Shown here: in pieces, positions 18,166 through 29,287 of the stretch
How the letters are laid out: every line of letters begins with the position of its first letter
How positions within the stretch are numbered: the stretch's first letter is position 1
Assembly (NCBI RefSeq): GCF_002001015.1
Contig: NZ_MUNO01000006.1
Coordinates: forward strand, 62,001-126,000
Direction: 5' to 3'
DNA from: Polaromonas sp. A23
Lineage (GTDB): Bacteria > Pseudomonadota > Gammaproteobacteria > Burkholderiales > Burkholderiaceae_C
Length of the DNA stretch: 64,000 bases
The notes under the pieces: generated by a model
Databases searched by the model: none
Told to the model about the DNA's origin: nothing
Seen by the model: only the letters and a program-made list of their open reading frames with translations
Position numbers and translations under genes: made by a program

Positions 18166-21100
18166 ATGATGGAGGGTTTTGCGGCGCCCTATACAGTGAA
18201 CTCTCCCAACGACGGCAAATATCTCGCATCGACGGCTGCTGGCGGCAAGCAAGTGGCTGAACCCGACCAGAGCCGCTACCTAGCCCAGGCGCTGGCCGCC
18301 CAGCGCATCAGCATCCGCGGGGCGCGCACGCACAACCTCAAGAACATCGACCTCGACATTCCGCGCAATCAGCTGGTCGTGATTACCGGTCTGAGCGGTT
18401 CGGGCAAGTCCAGCCTGGCTTTCGACACCTTGTACGCCGAAGGCCAGCGTCGTTATGTGGAAAGCCTCTCCACTTACGCACGGCAATTTCTGCAGCTGAT
18501 GGACAAGCCCGATGTGGACATGATCGAAGGCCTGTCGCCAGCGATCTCCATCGAGCAAAAGGCGACTTCGCACAACCCGCGCTCCACTGTGGGCACCGTC
18601 ACCGAAATCCATGACTACCTGCGCCTGCTGTTTGCACGCGCGGGCACGCCTTTCTGCCCCGAGCACGATCTGCCGCTGCAGGCGCAAAGCGTCAGCGAGA
18701 TGGTCGACCATGTGCTGGCGCTGCCGGAAGACACCAAGCTGATGATCCTGGCGCCGGTGGCGCGCGAACGCAAGGGCGAGTTCATCGACGTGTTTGCGGA
18801 AATGCAGGCCCATGGCTATGTGCGCTTCCGCGTCGACGGCACGGCCTACGAATTCGACGAGTTGCCCAAGCTCAAGAAAGCCGAGAAGCACAACATCGAC
18901 GTGGTGATCGACCGGCTCAAGGTACGACCCGACATGCAGCAGCGCCTGGCCGAAAGTTTTGAGGCCGCGCTGCGCCTGGCCGACGGCAAGGCCCTGGCCA
19001 TGGAAATGGACTCGGGCAAGGAACATTTGTTCAGCGCCAAGTTTTCCTGCCCGGTCTGCAGCTACTCGCTCAGCGAGATGGAACCGCGGCTGTTTTCCTT
19101 CAACTCGCCGGTGGGCGCCTGCCCGAGTTGCGACGGCCTGGGGCACATGGAGTTTTTCGATCCGGCGCGCGTCGTGGCCTTTCCCTCGCTCAGCCTGGCC
19201 AGCGGCGCCGTCAAGGGCTGGGACAGGCGCAACGGTTATTACTTCTCGATGCTGGAAAGCCTGGCCAAACACTACAAGTTCGACCTGGACACGGCTTTTG
19301 AAAACCTGCCCGCCGAGGTGCAGCAGGTCGTGTTGCATGGTTCGGGTGACGAAGAAATCAAGTTCAGCTACGTGATGGACTCCGGCAATTTTGCCGGCAA
19401 GAAGATCAACAAGAAGCATCCGTTCGAGGGCGTGATCACCAACTTCGAACGCCGTTACCGCGAAACCGACTCGGCCGCGGTGCGCGAAGAACTCGCGCGC
19501 TACCGCAGCCTGCAGCCCTGCCCCGACTGCGAAGGCACGCGCCTGCGCAACGAGGCGCGTCATGTCTACCTGGTCAGCGCACCGCAGACCGACGGCACAC
19601 CCGGCGAGCGCAAGGCAATCTATGAAATCAGCAGCGTCACCCTGCGTGAGTCTTTCGACTACTTCAACGCGTTGGCCATGGAAGGCGCAAAAGCCGAGAT
19701 CGCCGGCAAGGTGGTGCGCGAGATCGGACTGCGCCTTAAGTTCCTCAACGACGTGGGTCTGAACTACCTGAGCCTGGACCGCAGTGCCGAAACCCTGTCG
19801 GGTGGCGAGTCGCAGCGCATCCGCCTGGCCTCGCAGATCGGCTCGGGTCTGACCGGCGTGATGTATGTGCTGGACGAGCCCAGCATCGGCCTGCACCAGC
19901 GCGACAACGACCGCCTGATCGGCACGCTCAAACATTTACGCGACATCGGCAACAGCGTGCTGGTCGTCGAGCACGACGAAGACATGATCCGCGCGGCCGA
20001 CCATGTGATCGACATGGGCCCGGGCGCCGGCATCCATGGCGGACGCGTGATGGCGCAGGGCAGCTATGCCGACGTCGTGGCCAACCCCGATTCGCTGACA
20101 GGCAAATACCTGGCGCAGATCCTGAAGATTGCGGTGCCCAAACGCCGCACACCCTGGCTGCCGACGGTCGTCAAAGCGCCTTACCGCGACCCGAAGAAGC
20201 CGTCGAAGTTTGCGCCCAGCGCAGCCGGCATCAAGCGTGCCGCGCGCGAGGCTGAACATTTGCGCACGCAGGGCGACATGCAAGCCATCCGGGTTGTCAA
20301 CGCCACCGGGCATAACCTGAAAAGTGTCAGCGTCGACTTTCCGGTAGGCCTGCTGACCTGCGTTACAGGCGTTTCGGGTTCGGGCAAGTCCACCCTGGTC
20401 AACGACACGCTGTATGCCGCGGTGGCGCGCACGCTGTACCGCGCGCATGAGGAGCCGGCGCCACACGAAAGCATCGAAGGCATCGAGCATTTCGACAAGG
20501 TCATCAATGTGGACCAGTCGCCCATCGGCCGCACGCCGCGCAGCAACCCGGCCACCTACACCGGGCTGTTCACGCCTATCCGCGAACTGATGGCCGAGAT
20601 GAACACGGCACGCGAACGCGGCTACGGCCCGGGACGTTTCAGCTTCAACGTGGCCGGTGGCCGCTGCGAGGCCTGCCAGGGCGACGGTGTGGTGAAGGTC
20701 GAGATGCACTTTCTGCCCGACGTCTATGTGCCCTGCGATGTCTGCAAGGGCATGCGCTACAACCGCGAGACGCTGGAAGTTCAGTACAAGGGCAAGAACA
20801 TTGCGCAGGTGCTGGACCTCACGGTGGAAGACGCCGCCGAGTTCTTCAAGGCGGTGCCGGTGATTGCGCGCAAGCTGCACACGCTGCTCGACGTCGGCCT
20901 GTCTTACATCAAGCTGGGCCAGGCCGCGACCACGCTGTCAGGCGGCGAAGCGCAGCGCGTCAAGCTGGCGCTGGAGCTTTCCAAACGCGACACCGGCCGC
21001 ACGCTGTACATCCTGGACGAGCCGACCACCGGCCTGCATTTTGCCGACATCGATTTGCTGCTCAAGGTGCTGCACCAGTTGCGCGATGCGGGCAACACGA

Positions 21101-21270
21101 TTGTCGTGATCGAACACAACCTCGACGTTATCAAGACCGCCGACTGGTTGATCGACATGGGACCGGAAGGCGGCGCCGGCGGCGGCAGTGTGGTGGGCGT
21201 GGGCACGCCGGAAGACATCGCAGCCAACCCGGATAGCCACACCGGGCGTTACCTCAAACGCCTGCTGTGA
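18166..21270 (+). CDS. uvrA: UvrABC excinuclease subunit A
   Basis: A DNA damage-recognition ATPase of nucleotide excision repair with two ABC modules. Seen in order: Walker [10 protein letters not shown], a zinc site CPVC...CPSC, signature LSGGESQRI, Walker [10 protein letters not shown]; then second Walker [10 protein letters not shown], zinc site CEAC...[13 protein letters not shown] and LDEPTTGLH. At ~1,034 residues it exceeds the usual ~940, through an N-terminal extension before [13 protein letters not shown] and a basic inter-module insert ([13 protein letters not shown] to REAEHLR). The start is uncertain: the ATGATG at 18166 has no clear ribosome site, and the frame is open back to 17896, overlapping the divergent MFS gene. 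Confidence 0.93.
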   Translation: MMEGFAAPYTVNSPNDGKYLASTAAGGKQVAEPDQSRYLAQALAAQRISIRGARTHNLKNIDLDIPRNQLVVITGLSGSGKSSLAFDTLYAEGQRRYVESLSTYARQFLQLMDKPDVDMIEGLSPAISIEQKATSHNPRSTVGTVTEIHDYLRLLFARAGTPFCPEHDLPLQAQSVSEMVDHVLALPEDTKLMILAPVARERKGEFIDVFAEMQAHGYVRFRVDGTAYEFDELPKLKKAEKHNIDVVIDRLKVRPDMQQRLAESFEAALRLADGKALAMEMDSGKEHLFSAKFSCPVCSYSLSEMEPRLFSFNSPVGACPSCDGLGHMEFFDPARVVAFPSLSLASGAVKGWDRRNGYYFSMLESLAKHYKFDLDTAFENLPAEVQQVVLHGSGDEEIKFSYVMDSGNFAGKKINKKHPFEGVITNFERRYRETDSAAVREELARYRSLQPCPDCEGTRLRNEARHVYLVSAPQTDGTPGERKAIYEISSVTLRESFDYFNALAMEGAKAEIAGKVVREIGLRLKFLNDVGLNYLSLDRSAETLSGGESQRIRLASQIGSGLTGVMYVLDEPSIGLHQRDNDRLIGTLKHLRDIGNSVLVVEHDEDMIRAADHVIDMGPGAGIHGGRVMAQGSYADVVANPDSLTGKYLAQILKIAVPKRRTPWLPTVVKAPYRDPKKPSKFAPSAAGIKRAAREAEHLRTQGDMQAIRVVNATGHNLKSVSVDFPVGLLTCVTGVSGSGKSTLVNDTLYAAVARTLYRAHEEPAPHESIEGIEHFDKVINVDQSPIGRTPRSNPATYTGLFTPIRELMAEMNTARERGYGPGRFSFNVAGGRCEACQGDGVVKVEMHFLPDVYVPCDVCKGMRYNRETLEVQYKGKNIAQVLDLTVEDAAEFFKAVPVIARKLHTLLDVGLSYIKLGQAATTLSGGEAQRVKLALELSKRDTGRTLYILDEPTTGLHFADIDLLLKVLHQLRDAGNTIVVIEHNLDVIKTADWLIDMGPEGGAGGGSVVGVGTPEDIAANPDSHTGRYLKRLL

Positions 21271-21277
21271 ACCGCAC

Positions 21278-23194
21278 TCAGGCGTTGAGCTTGCGGTAAA
21301 GCGTTTGCCGGCTGATCCCGAGGCGTCGGGCGGCTTGCGAGATGTTGCCGCAGCTGCTTTCCAGCGCCTGCCGGATGGCCACGCGCGACAACTCTTCAAG
21401 GTTGTGCGACAGGCCGCCTGCGGCCGGAAGCATCGCCGGCTGCGCCAAAGCGCGAAGTTCTTCCTGCATGTCGTCCGGCAGATGCTGCCAGTCGATATAT
21501 TCCTCGTGCGGCTCCAGCATGGCGCTGGCAGTGCGCAGCACGCTGGCATATTGACGAAGGTTGCCGGGCCATGCGTGCCGGCTCAATTGCGCCATCAGAT
21601 CGGGTACGAGGCGGATGTCGCCTTCGGGGTTGAAGCTGGCCAGCAGACGCTCGGTCAAGATACCAAAATCACTGCGCTCGCGCAGGGGTGGCAGCTGTAC
21701 AGCCAGCCCGTTGATACGGTAGTAAAGGTCGCTGCGGAAGCGCCCCTGGTCGGTTTCTTCGCGCAGATTGCGGTGAGTCGCGCAGATCAGGGCGAAATCG
21801 ACTTCGACAGCCCGGCCACCACCGAGCGGTGTGACCTGCCGCTCCTGCAAAACACGCAACAGACGGCTTTGCATACCCTGCGGCATATCCCCAACTTCAT
21901 CCAGGAAAAGCGTGCCGCCGTGTGCTTCACGCAGGCGGCCAACACTGCCCTCGCGGCGCGCGCCGGTAAACGCGCCCGGCGCATAACCGAACAATTCGGC
22001 CTCGATGAGATTTTCCGGCACAGCGGCACAGTTGATGGCCACAAAAGGGCCGTCACTGCGAGGGCCGCTGTCGTGCACAGCGCGTGCGAAGAATTCCTTG
22101 CCCACGCCGGACTCACCCTGGATCAACAAGGGGATGGGTTTACCGGCCACGCGTCGGGCTTTCTGGGCCGCAGCCCGCCAGCGCAGATCGCCGGTGTCGA
22201 GGCCGGCCAGCGCGTCTGGCTGCATGGCAATGGCCTTGCCGGTACTTGGCACCGGGCCGGCGGTCAATGCCGATTGCTCCGCGTGCACCTGCACAAAAAG
22301 CATGCGACCGTCGTGCAGGCGCACCTGCGTCGGCTGGCCGGGACGGCGCGTGTGGCGGGACAACAGTTCATCGACTCGCACATCGATTGCCCGGACCAGC
22401 GGCGTGGCGCCGAGGTCGGGCCATCGAAGATGCAGCAGCTCCAGCCCCTTGCGGTTGGCGCCGACAATCCAGCCGTCTTCCGAAAGGACAATGATGCCTT
22501 CGGCCACAGTGCCTATGCCTTCCAGTTGCGCGTGAAGATGCAGGCGAATGTGACTCCGGCAGGCAGAAACGATCAGGCGGTTTTCGATCATGCAGGCGGC
22601 TGTACTGACTAGACCCAGGGTATAGGGATGCCGGCTGCGCTGGTCTCCGGACAGATCGAGAATACCCATCAACTCGCCGCCGGCCGACATGATGGGCGCG
22701 GCGGCACAGGTGAGGAAACCGTTGCGTTCCAGGAAGTGCTCGCTGCCGTGAACCTCCACCCCGCTGGCTTCGGCCAGTGCCGTGCCAATGGCATTGGTAC
22801 CGCGGTGCTGCTCGTGCCATGAGGCGCCGGAGGTCAGCGCAGCACGGGCAGCCTTGTCGAGAAAACCGGCATCACCCAGCGTGTTGATCAACATGCCCCG
22901 CGGGTCGGCCAGCACCACCATGCTCTGACTGTGCCGCACCTGTTCGAAAAGGTATTCCATCACCGGCCGGGAATGGGCGAGCAGTTCATGGCTGCAAGCC
23001 AGGGCATGGCTCAGATGGCCTGCGCTGGCATGTTCGGTATCGACCACCCGGTCCGTCGGCGACAGGCCCGCTTCGAGGCTGCGTCGCCAGGAACGGGCGA
23101 GGCGCTCGTCGATGCTGCCGGATGGGCAGTCGCCGTATTCCAGCAAATGCATGCGCGCCTGGCGCAATGCCGACGCGGGCGATGGTGTCTGCAC
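21278..23194 (-). CDS. Sigma-54-dependent activator, AcoR type
   Basis: A 638-residue enhancer-binding protein: an N-terminal GAF-like sensory region (motifs GASWHEQHRGTNAIGTAL and TCAAAPI), a PAS-like segment, the AAA+ sigma-54 activation domain with Walker A GESGVGKE, the GAFTGA loop and the LFLDEVGDM Walker B, and a Fis-type C-terminal helix-turn-helix (GNISQAARRLGISRQTLYRKL). It most likely activates the divergent aldehyde dehydrogenase, as AcoR-like proteins do for acetaldehyde or alcohol metabolism. The start is the GTG at 23194 because AGGAGA lies 5 nt upstream; the frame extending to 23320 would cover the promoter. Confidence 0.92.
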   Translation of the reverse strand: MQTPSPASALRQARMHLLEYGDCPSGSIDERLARSWRRSLEAGLSPTDRVVDTEHASAGHLSHALACSHELLAHSRPVMEYLFEQVRHSQSMVVLADPRGMLINTLGDAGFLDKAARAALTSGASWHEQHRGTNAIGTALAEASGVEVHGSEHFLERNGFLTCAAAPIMSAGGELMGILDLSGDQRSRHPYTLGLVSTAACMIENRLIVSACRSHIRLHLHAQLEGIGTVAEGIIVLSEDGWIVGANRKGLELLHLRWPDLGATPLVRAIDVRVDELLSRHTRRPGQPTQVRLHDGRMLFVQVHAEQSALTAGPVPSTGKAIAMQPDALAGLDTGDLRWRAAAQKARRVAGKPIPLLIQGESGVGKEFFARAVHDSGPRSDGPFVAINCAAVPENLIEAELFGYAPGAFTGARREGSVGRLREAHGGTLFLDEVGDMPQGMQSRLLRVLQERQVTPLGGGRAVEVDFALICATHRNLREETDQGRFRSDLYYRINGLAVQLPPLRERSDFGILTERLLASFNPEGDIRLVPDLMAQLSRHAWPGNLRQYASVLRTASAMLEPHEEYIDWQHLPDDMQEELRALAQPAMLPAAGGLSHNLEELSRVAIRQALESSCGNISQAARRLGISRQTLYRKLNA

Positions 23195-23274
23195 GTTGTC
23201 TCCTGACGGAGTGGTATCCGTTCCTGATCGAGTGTAGCGAGATGAGTGTCCGGCGCAAAGGCCGCAGACCGGCC

Positions 23275-23299
23275 CACCTGTACCGTTTTGGTACAGGTG
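23275..23299. promoter_or_regulatory. Perfect inverted repeat, probable upstream activator site
   Basis: CACCTGTACC and GGTACAGGTG are exact reverse complements with a 5-nt spacer (GTTTT). It lies 93 bp upstream of the -24/-12 element and 81 bp upstream of the regulator start, the normal place for an enhancer site of a sigma-54 activator. It could serve both directions. Confidence 0.75.
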
Positions 23300-23391
23300 T
23301 CGCAAGCTGGAACGTTGCACGGATCAATGGGCACATGGCGCCAATTATCAAAAATTGTTTTGAATCAACGCTCTGAGGCTCAGCACGGAAC

Positions 23392-23407
23392 TGGCACGGG
23401 ACTTGAG
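23392..23407 (+). promoter_or_regulatory. Sigma-54 (-24/-12) promoter of the aldehyde dehydrogenase gene
   Basis: TGGCACGGGACTTGAG matches the TGGCACR-N4-TTGCW consensus with one mismatch in the -12 half. It lies 67 bp before the ATG at 23475 and points at that gene. Confidence 0.8.
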
Positions 23408-23474
23408 ATGAAGTCCGGGGCCCGTTCCGGGTCACTTTGATCAATCGCAAACAACCACGAAATCAGGAGACAAG

Positions 23475-24995
<1,521 letters not shown>

Positions 24996-25110
24996 GTCTG
25001 CCCAAGGGCCCGTGCCTCCGGTCGCTACCGTCCGGCAACCGCAGGTATGCCGGCCACCTCACCTCGTTTCCCGAGCGGGGAAAGGGAGGCCCAGGCCGCG
25101 CCGCTCATGG

Positions 25111-25149
25111 GTGACAATATGCAGCGCGTGCTTTTTTAATCGCACGCGC
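25111..25149 (+). promoter_or_regulatory. Candidate promoter with embedded palindrome, thioesterase gene
   Basis: GCGCGTGC (25124-25131) and GCACGCGC (25142-25149) are perfect complements around TTTTTTAATC. A possible -35 GTGACA (25111-25116) and -10 TTTAAT (25135-25140) are 18 bp apart, so the palindrome would overlap the core promoter as an operator would. The rest of the 182-bp gap holds no feature I can name. Confidence 0.35.
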
Positions 25150-25177
25150 CGACTGTTGCAACCCACTGAGGCATTCC

Positions 25178-25627
25178 ATGTCATCAATCACCCTGCGCTT
25201 CCTGGCTGAACCGAGCACCATCAACTTTGGCGGCAAAGTCCACGGCGGCACCGTCATGAAATGGATTGACGAGGCCGGCTACGCCTGTGCCACGCGCTGG
25301 GCCAAACGTTACTGCGTCACCGTCTCGGTCGGCAGCATCCGCTTTCAGCGTCCCATCATGATCGGCGACCTGGTGGAGGTGCAGGCGCGGCTGGCCTACA
25401 CCGGCAGCACCAGCATGAACATTTCCGTCGAAGTGCGCGCCGGCGACATGAAGACCGGGCAAATGGAAGTCATCACTGAATGTATTGTGGTGTTCGTCGC
25501 GGTCGACGCCGACGGCAAGACCATTCCGGTCGAGCCCTGGCAGCCCGAAACACCGGGTGATGTGGCCCTGGCGCAAAACGTCAAGGCGCACCTCGACATG
25601 ACACGCGCCGCACAAAACCACAGCTGA
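25178..25627 (+). CDS. Acyl-CoA thioesterase, hotdog fold
   Basis: A 149-residue YciA/acyl-CoA hydrolase-type protein. The segment NFGGKVHGGTVMKWIDEAGYACATRW carries the conserved helix and the catalytic Asp of the family, followed by VTVSVGSIRFQRPIMIGDLVEV and a C-terminal strand with ECIVVFVAVD. It would hydrolyse acyl-CoA to free acid and CoA in the cytoplasm. Its TGA overlaps the ATG of the downstream EamA exporter (TGATG at 25625-25629), so the two are translationally coupled. Confidence 0.88.
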   Translation: MSSITLRFLAEPSTINFGGKVHGGTVMKWIDEAGYACATRWAKRYCVTVSVGSIRFQRPIMIGDLVEVQARLAYTGSTSMNISVEVRAGDMKTGQMEVITECIVVFVAVDADGKTIPVEPWQPETPGDVALAQNVKAHLDMTRAAQNHS

Positions 25628-26538
25628 TGCGGCCCACCGCCCTGACGGGCCGCGACTTGGCCGCGACCCTGGCCGTGGTGATGATCTGGGGCGTCAATTT
25701 CGTGGTCATGAAGTTCGCCCTGCGCGATTTCACACCCTTCCAGCTGGGTGCGGCCCGGTATGTATTCGCGGTTCTGCCACTCGTATTGCTGGTCCGCTGG
25801 CCCAATGTTGCCTGGAAATGGGTGGTGGGCTACGGCCTGCTGCAAGGCGTGGGGCAGTTCGGCATCCTGTTCTTCGCGCTGAAGGTCGGCATGACAGCGG
25901 CGCTGGCTTCCGTGCTGCAACAAACCCAGGTGTTCTGGACCGCGCTTTTCGGCTTTGTGCTGTTGCACGAACGCGCCAGCCGTCCTCTGCAAGTGGGCAT
26001 GGTGCTTGCCGCGCTGGGCTTGGCCTGTTTCGCATTCAATTATGTGAACCCCTCCGCCGGTGCTGCGAGTGCCACCACACCGCTGGGCTTTGTGCTCACG
26101 CTGTGTGCGGCGGCCATGTGGGCCATGTCCAACATCGTGGCGCGGCGCGTACAGCAGACTTACAGCGATTACTCCCCGCTGGCCTTTGTGGTCTGGAGCA
26201 GCCTCGTCGCCGTGCTGCCCTTTGCCGCGCTGTCCTGGGCCTTTGATCCCGAGGCCTCGCGCTGGCACTGGATGGAGGCGCGTACCTCCAGCTGGCTGGC
26301 CGTGGCCTACCTCGGCTGGGTCGCCACCATCCTGGGCTACAGCCTGTGGACCAGCCTGCTCAAGCGCCACCCGGCCAACCGCGTCGCGCCCTTCAGCCTG
26401 GGTGTGCCGGTAGTTGGCCTGGCCACCGGCATGCTGGTCCTCGGCGAAGCCATCACGCCCTGGCAGTGGGCCGGCACCGCGCTGCTGGTGGCGGCGCTGG
26501 GCTGCGTGATGCTGGGCGGCCTGCTCAAGCCACGCTGA
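25627..26538 (+). CDS. EamA-family (DMT) exporter
   Basis: A 303-residue protein with ten predicted membrane helices formed by two repeated EamA units (first repeat beginning VVMIWGVNFVVMKFAL, second AAAMWAMSNIVARRV). Family members such as RhtA and EamA export amino acids or other small metabolites. It overlaps the thioesterase stop by one base, and its 3' end overlaps the convergent LysR gene by 14 bp. Substrate not predictable. Confidence 0.85.
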   Translation: MRPTALTGRDLAATLAVVMIWGVNFVVMKFALRDFTPFQLGAARYVFAVLPLVLLVRWPNVAWKWVVGYGLLQGVGQFGILFFALKVGMTAALASVLQQTQVFWTALFGFVLLHERASRPLQVGMVLAALGLACFAFNYVNPSAGAASATTPLGFVLTLCAAAMWAMSNIVARRVQQTYSDYSPLAFVVWSSLVAVLPFAALSWAFDPEASRWHWMEARTSSWLAVAYLGWVATILGYSLWTSLLKRHPANRVAPFSLGVPVVGLATGMLVLGEAITPWQWAGTALLVAALGCVMLGGLLKPR

Positions 26539-27442
26539 TACGCGTGTCCGCAGGGCGTGGCTTGTTGAACCAGGCGGCCAGCAGATCCAGTGCATGACGA
26601 ACCTTGGCCGGCTGCTCGCCGCGCCGCGGCGTGATGGCATACACCGGCAGATCAGGCAGATGCCAGCCCGGCAGCACCGGCAGCAGGCGCCCGTCGGCCA
26701 GTGCACGCCGGTCGTCGTCGCTGACGACGATGCTGATGCCCCAGCCGGCCACACACAGCGCGTGCAAGGCCGTCACCTGCGTGGCCTGCACCCGCCCTTC
26801 CATGCGCACCGTCTCTTGTTCGCCCCCCGGGCCCTGCAGCTCCAGCAACTCACCACCCGCAGCACCGGGCCGGCCACCCAGCCAATCGTGCGACAGAAGG
26901 TCCTGCGCTTTGGCCGGCCAGCCGCGTTCAGCCAGATAGCTGGGAGCCGCGCACAACTGCCGCTTCATGCTGCCGAGCTTGCGCGCCACCAGTGTTGAAT
27001 CGGCCAGCGCGCCCACACGCAAGGCGATGTCGACCCGCGCGGCGATCAGGTCGATCACCGCGTCGTCCAGTAACAAGCGCAGCGACAGTCTGGGGTGGTC
27101 GCGCAAAGGCGCGAGCGCATTGGCCAGCAGGCCGCCAAAACCGATGGGGGCAGCCAGACGCAGCTCGCCTTCGGGCTCATCGCGCAGGCGCGCCAGCGAC
27201 TGCTCGGCAGAACGCGCCGCGGCCACCATGGCCGCGCAGCCTGCGTGGTAGCGCTCGCCGGCTTCGGTCAGCGTCAGGCGCCGCGTGGAGCGATGCAACA
27301 AGGCCAAACCCAGCGATTGCTCCAGTTGCCGCAGATGCTGGCTGACGGCCGAAGGCGTCATGCCCAGCTGCCGCGCGGCAGCGGTCAGGGATCCGGTCGC
27401 CACCACCTCGGCAAAGATGGCCATGCGCTTGAATTGGTCCAT
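26525..27442 (-). CDS. LysR-family transcriptional regulator
   Basis: A 305-residue regulator: N-terminal winged helix-turn-helix (GSLTAAARQLGMTPSAVSQHLRQLEQSLG region, residues ~15-45) and a C-terminal periplasmic-binding-protein-like domain. It belongs to the CrgA/AaeR-like group with the signature LHRSTRRLTLTEAGERYH. It is divergent from the NAD(P)-binding protein at 27554, with a 9-bp inverted repeat between them; control of that gene and of itself is the usual arrangement. Confidence 0.88.
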   Translation of the reverse strand: MDQFKRMAIFAEVVATGSLTAAARQLGMTPSAVSQHLRQLEQSLGLALLHRSTRRLTLTEAGERYHAGCAAMVAAARSAEQSLARLRDEPEGELRLAAPIGFGGLLANALAPLRDHPRLSLRLLLDDAVIDLIAARVDIALRVGALADSTLVARKLGSMKRQLCAAPSYLAERGWPAKAQDLLSHDWLGGRPGAAGGELLELQGPGGEQETVRMEGRVQATQVTALHALCVAGWGISIVVSDDDRRALADGRLLPVLPGWHLPDLPVYAITPRRGEQPAKVRHALDLLAAWFNKPRPADTRISVA

Positions 27443-27464
27443 TTTCTATCTGATTAATTAGTTG

Positions 27465-27515
27465 TGCTTCACAGTGTTAGCCAATTAAGCCATCTATTCA
27501 GGTACTTGTGAAGCA
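27465..27515. promoter_or_regulatory. Inverted repeat between the LysR gene and its divergent neighbour
   Basis: TGCTTCACA at 27465-27473 and TGTGAAGCA at 27507-27515 are exact complements 33 bp apart in the 111-bp divergent promoter region; CTGATT-type bases flank both arms. This is a plausible pair of LysR recognition and activation sites. Confidence 0.5.
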
Positions 27516-27553
27516 ATCAGACTAGAGCCTTCTTTTCACCTCAGGAGTTTTTC

Positions 27554-28198
27554 ATGAACATCGCACTCGTTGGCGCCACCGGTTTTGTCGGCGCTCCCGT
27601 CCTTTCCGAGTTGCTCAGCCGTGGCCACAAAGTCACCGTGCTGGCCCGCACACCCTCCAAGCTGCCCGCGCAAGCAGGCCTCACTGTGGTGAAAGCCGAT
27701 GCGCTGGATTCAACGCAAGTGGCCAAAGCCGTGGCCGGCCACGACGCAGTGATCAGCGCCTACAACCCGGGTTGGAGCGAGCCGAAAATTTATGACCTGC
27801 ACCTGCAGGCCAGCCAGGCCATTGTTGAAGGCGTCAAGGCCTCGGGCGTCAAACGCCTGCTGGTGGTCGGCGGTGCCGGCAGTCTGTATGTGGCCCCTGG
27901 CGTGCAGCTGGTGGACACGCCCCCCTTTCCGGCCGAATACAAACAGGGTGCGCTGGCCGCCCGCGAGGCGCTGAATCAGCTCAAAAAGGAAACCGCTCTC
28001 GACTGGAGCTTTGTCTCGCCCCCTATCGGCCTGGCACCGGGCGAACGCACTGGCCAGTACCGCCTGGGCGCCGACGACCTGCTGCCCGGCCAGGGCGACC
28101 AGCCGGCCGGTATTTCAGTGGCCGACCTAGCTGTGGCGATTGTTGATGAAATCGAGACACCGCGGCATGTGCAGAAGCGGTTTACCGTTGCGCACTGA
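27554..28198 (+). CDS. NAD(P)-binding, NmrA/BVR-B-like oxidoreductase
   Basis: A 214-residue Rossmann-fold protein of the atypical SDR class: nucleotide motif VGATGFVGAPVLSELLSRGHKVT at the N-terminus and VVGGAGSLYV midway, with no YxxxK catalytic pair. Similar proteins bind NAD(P) and act as flavin reductases or redox sensors. CAGGAG precedes the ATG. It is divergent from a LysR gene, which is its likely regulator. A family A repeat follows its stop, but that repeat is oriented to the opposite-strand gene beyond. Confidence 0.85.
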   Translation: MNIALVGATGFVGAPVLSELLSRGHKVTVLARTPSKLPAQAGLTVVKADALDSTQVAKAVAGHDAVISAYNPGWSEPKIYDLHLQASQAIVEGVKASGVKRLLVVGGAGSLYVAPGVQLVDTPPFPAEYKQGALAAREALNQLKKETALDWSFVSPPIGLAPGERTGQYRLGADDLLPGQGDQPAGISVADLAVAIVDEIETPRHVQKRFTVAH

Positions 28199-28201
28199 AT
28201 A

Positions 28202-28257
28202 AAATCGGCCTCTAGCCCTTTAGATACGGGCGCAAGTAGCTACCAAATAGATAGCGC
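28202..28257 (+). repeat. Double mini-hairpin repeat (family A), copy 4
   Basis: AAATCGGCCTCTAGCCC, then GCCC-N9-GGGC and GCTA-N9-TAGC arms, ending GCGC. It lies between two convergent genes, 52 bp past the 3' end of the aspartoacylase-like gene. Confidence 0.8.
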
Positions 28258-28309
28258 ACCAGTCCGCCACGGCGCAGCCCGCATCTGGGCGCCCCGCGGC
28301 GGAATCTCT

Positions 28310-29287
28310 TTACAAGGGCCGGCGACGCGCGAAGCGCACCACGCTGACGCCAGCACGGGCCTGGCGCACCGAGGGCATCACGAGCACGCAGTTGTCGTAG
28401 GGTGTGGTCACAGGTTCGGTGTCGTTCCAGCCAATCACGGTGCCAGCGTGCTCGATCAGCTCCAGCCCCTGAAAGGCCTGGGTAAAACGAAACCGGTCGC
28501 TGCGCGCCACCACCGGGCCGGTGACTTCCAGCGCCCACTGGCGCGGCGAATCACTTTGCAGCCAACCCGGCAAGGCGCGCTGCAGGGCCTCCGCGTCCAG
28601 CGTATCGGCAGCTTGCAGAAAACGCACGCACATGTCCTGAGCCACCACCCGGCTGCTCAGGTCGCCATGAAAGCCGCATTCCAGCAGGAGCGAGCGTATA
28701 GACGCACCCCCTCCTTCCGGATTGATCTCGCCAAATCGGCCGAAGTCACGCATGCGCACGCCGTCCTTGTGCCCGGCATCGACCACCACGTGTTCAGGTG
28801 CGCGCAAGCTGCGGGCCAGCGCCAGGTTGCGCGGCTGCATGCCGGCCAGCAGCAGGGGCGCCGCGCGTTCATGCATGGAGTGCAGGTCGAGCAACCAGTC
28901 GGCCTGCTCGACAAAGGGCCTCAGTTCTGCAGCGCGGCGACGCTCCAGCGTACTGCCGCTGGCCATTCGATCCTCCTGCCATTGGCGATTCATGTCTTCA
29001 TCGACAAAACGCGAGGCGTCGTGGTTGGCCGGGTCAAACCGGTCAAAGGCCGCCAGATTGCACAAAGCCAAAGTCAGTTGGCCGCGCTGGGGCCTCACAT
29101 CCGCTTCCAGCAATCCTTTCAGCGCCCATGCACCGCATAACTCGTTGCCGTGCACCAGCGCGCTGATCATCACGGAGCGCCCGCTTTGCCCGGAGTCAAA
29201 GTGCCAGACCCCTTCCACACCGGTGTTGCCGGCGCGCCAGGCAGAAAGATCGGGGACCGGAAGTTCAAAAACCGGCGCTTCAGTCAT
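28310..29287 (-). CDS. Succinylglutamate desuccinylase/aspartoacylase-family protein
   Basis: A 325-residue zinc carboxypeptidase-like hydrolase (AstE/AspA family). The metal ligands are seen in SALVHGNELCG (HxxE) and LDLHSMHE; the catalytic-glutamate region is LLLECGFHGD. Members remove acyl groups from N-acyl amino acids. The ATG at 29287 is preferred, giving an 8-bp overlap with the stop of the Bug binding-protein gene; the longer frame lies inside that gene. The pairing suggests that the bound solute is an acylated or amide-linked acid cleaved after uptake, but this is inference only. Confidence 0.82.
   Translation of the reverse strand: MTEAPVFELPVPDLSAWRAGNTGVEGVWHFDSGQSGRSVMISALVHGNELCGAWALKGLLEADVRPQRGQLTLALCNLAAFDRFDPANHDASRFVDEDMNRQWQEDRMASGSTLERRRAAELRPFVEQADWLLDLHSMHERAAPLLLAGMQPRNLALARSLRAPEHVVVDAGHKDGVRMRDFGRFGEINPEGGGASIRSLLLECGFHGDLSSRVVAQDMCVRFLQAADTLDAEALQRALPGWLQSDSPRQWALEVTGPVVARSDRFRFTQAFQGLELIEHAGTVIGWNDTEPVTTPYDNCVLVMPSVRQARAGVSVVRFARRRPL

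Noticed and set aside
18280-19935. 551-codon open frame on the minus strand opposite uvrA
   Set aside because: It mirrors the codon pattern of uvrA in a GC-rich genome, has no recognisable domain and lies entirely within a conserved gene.
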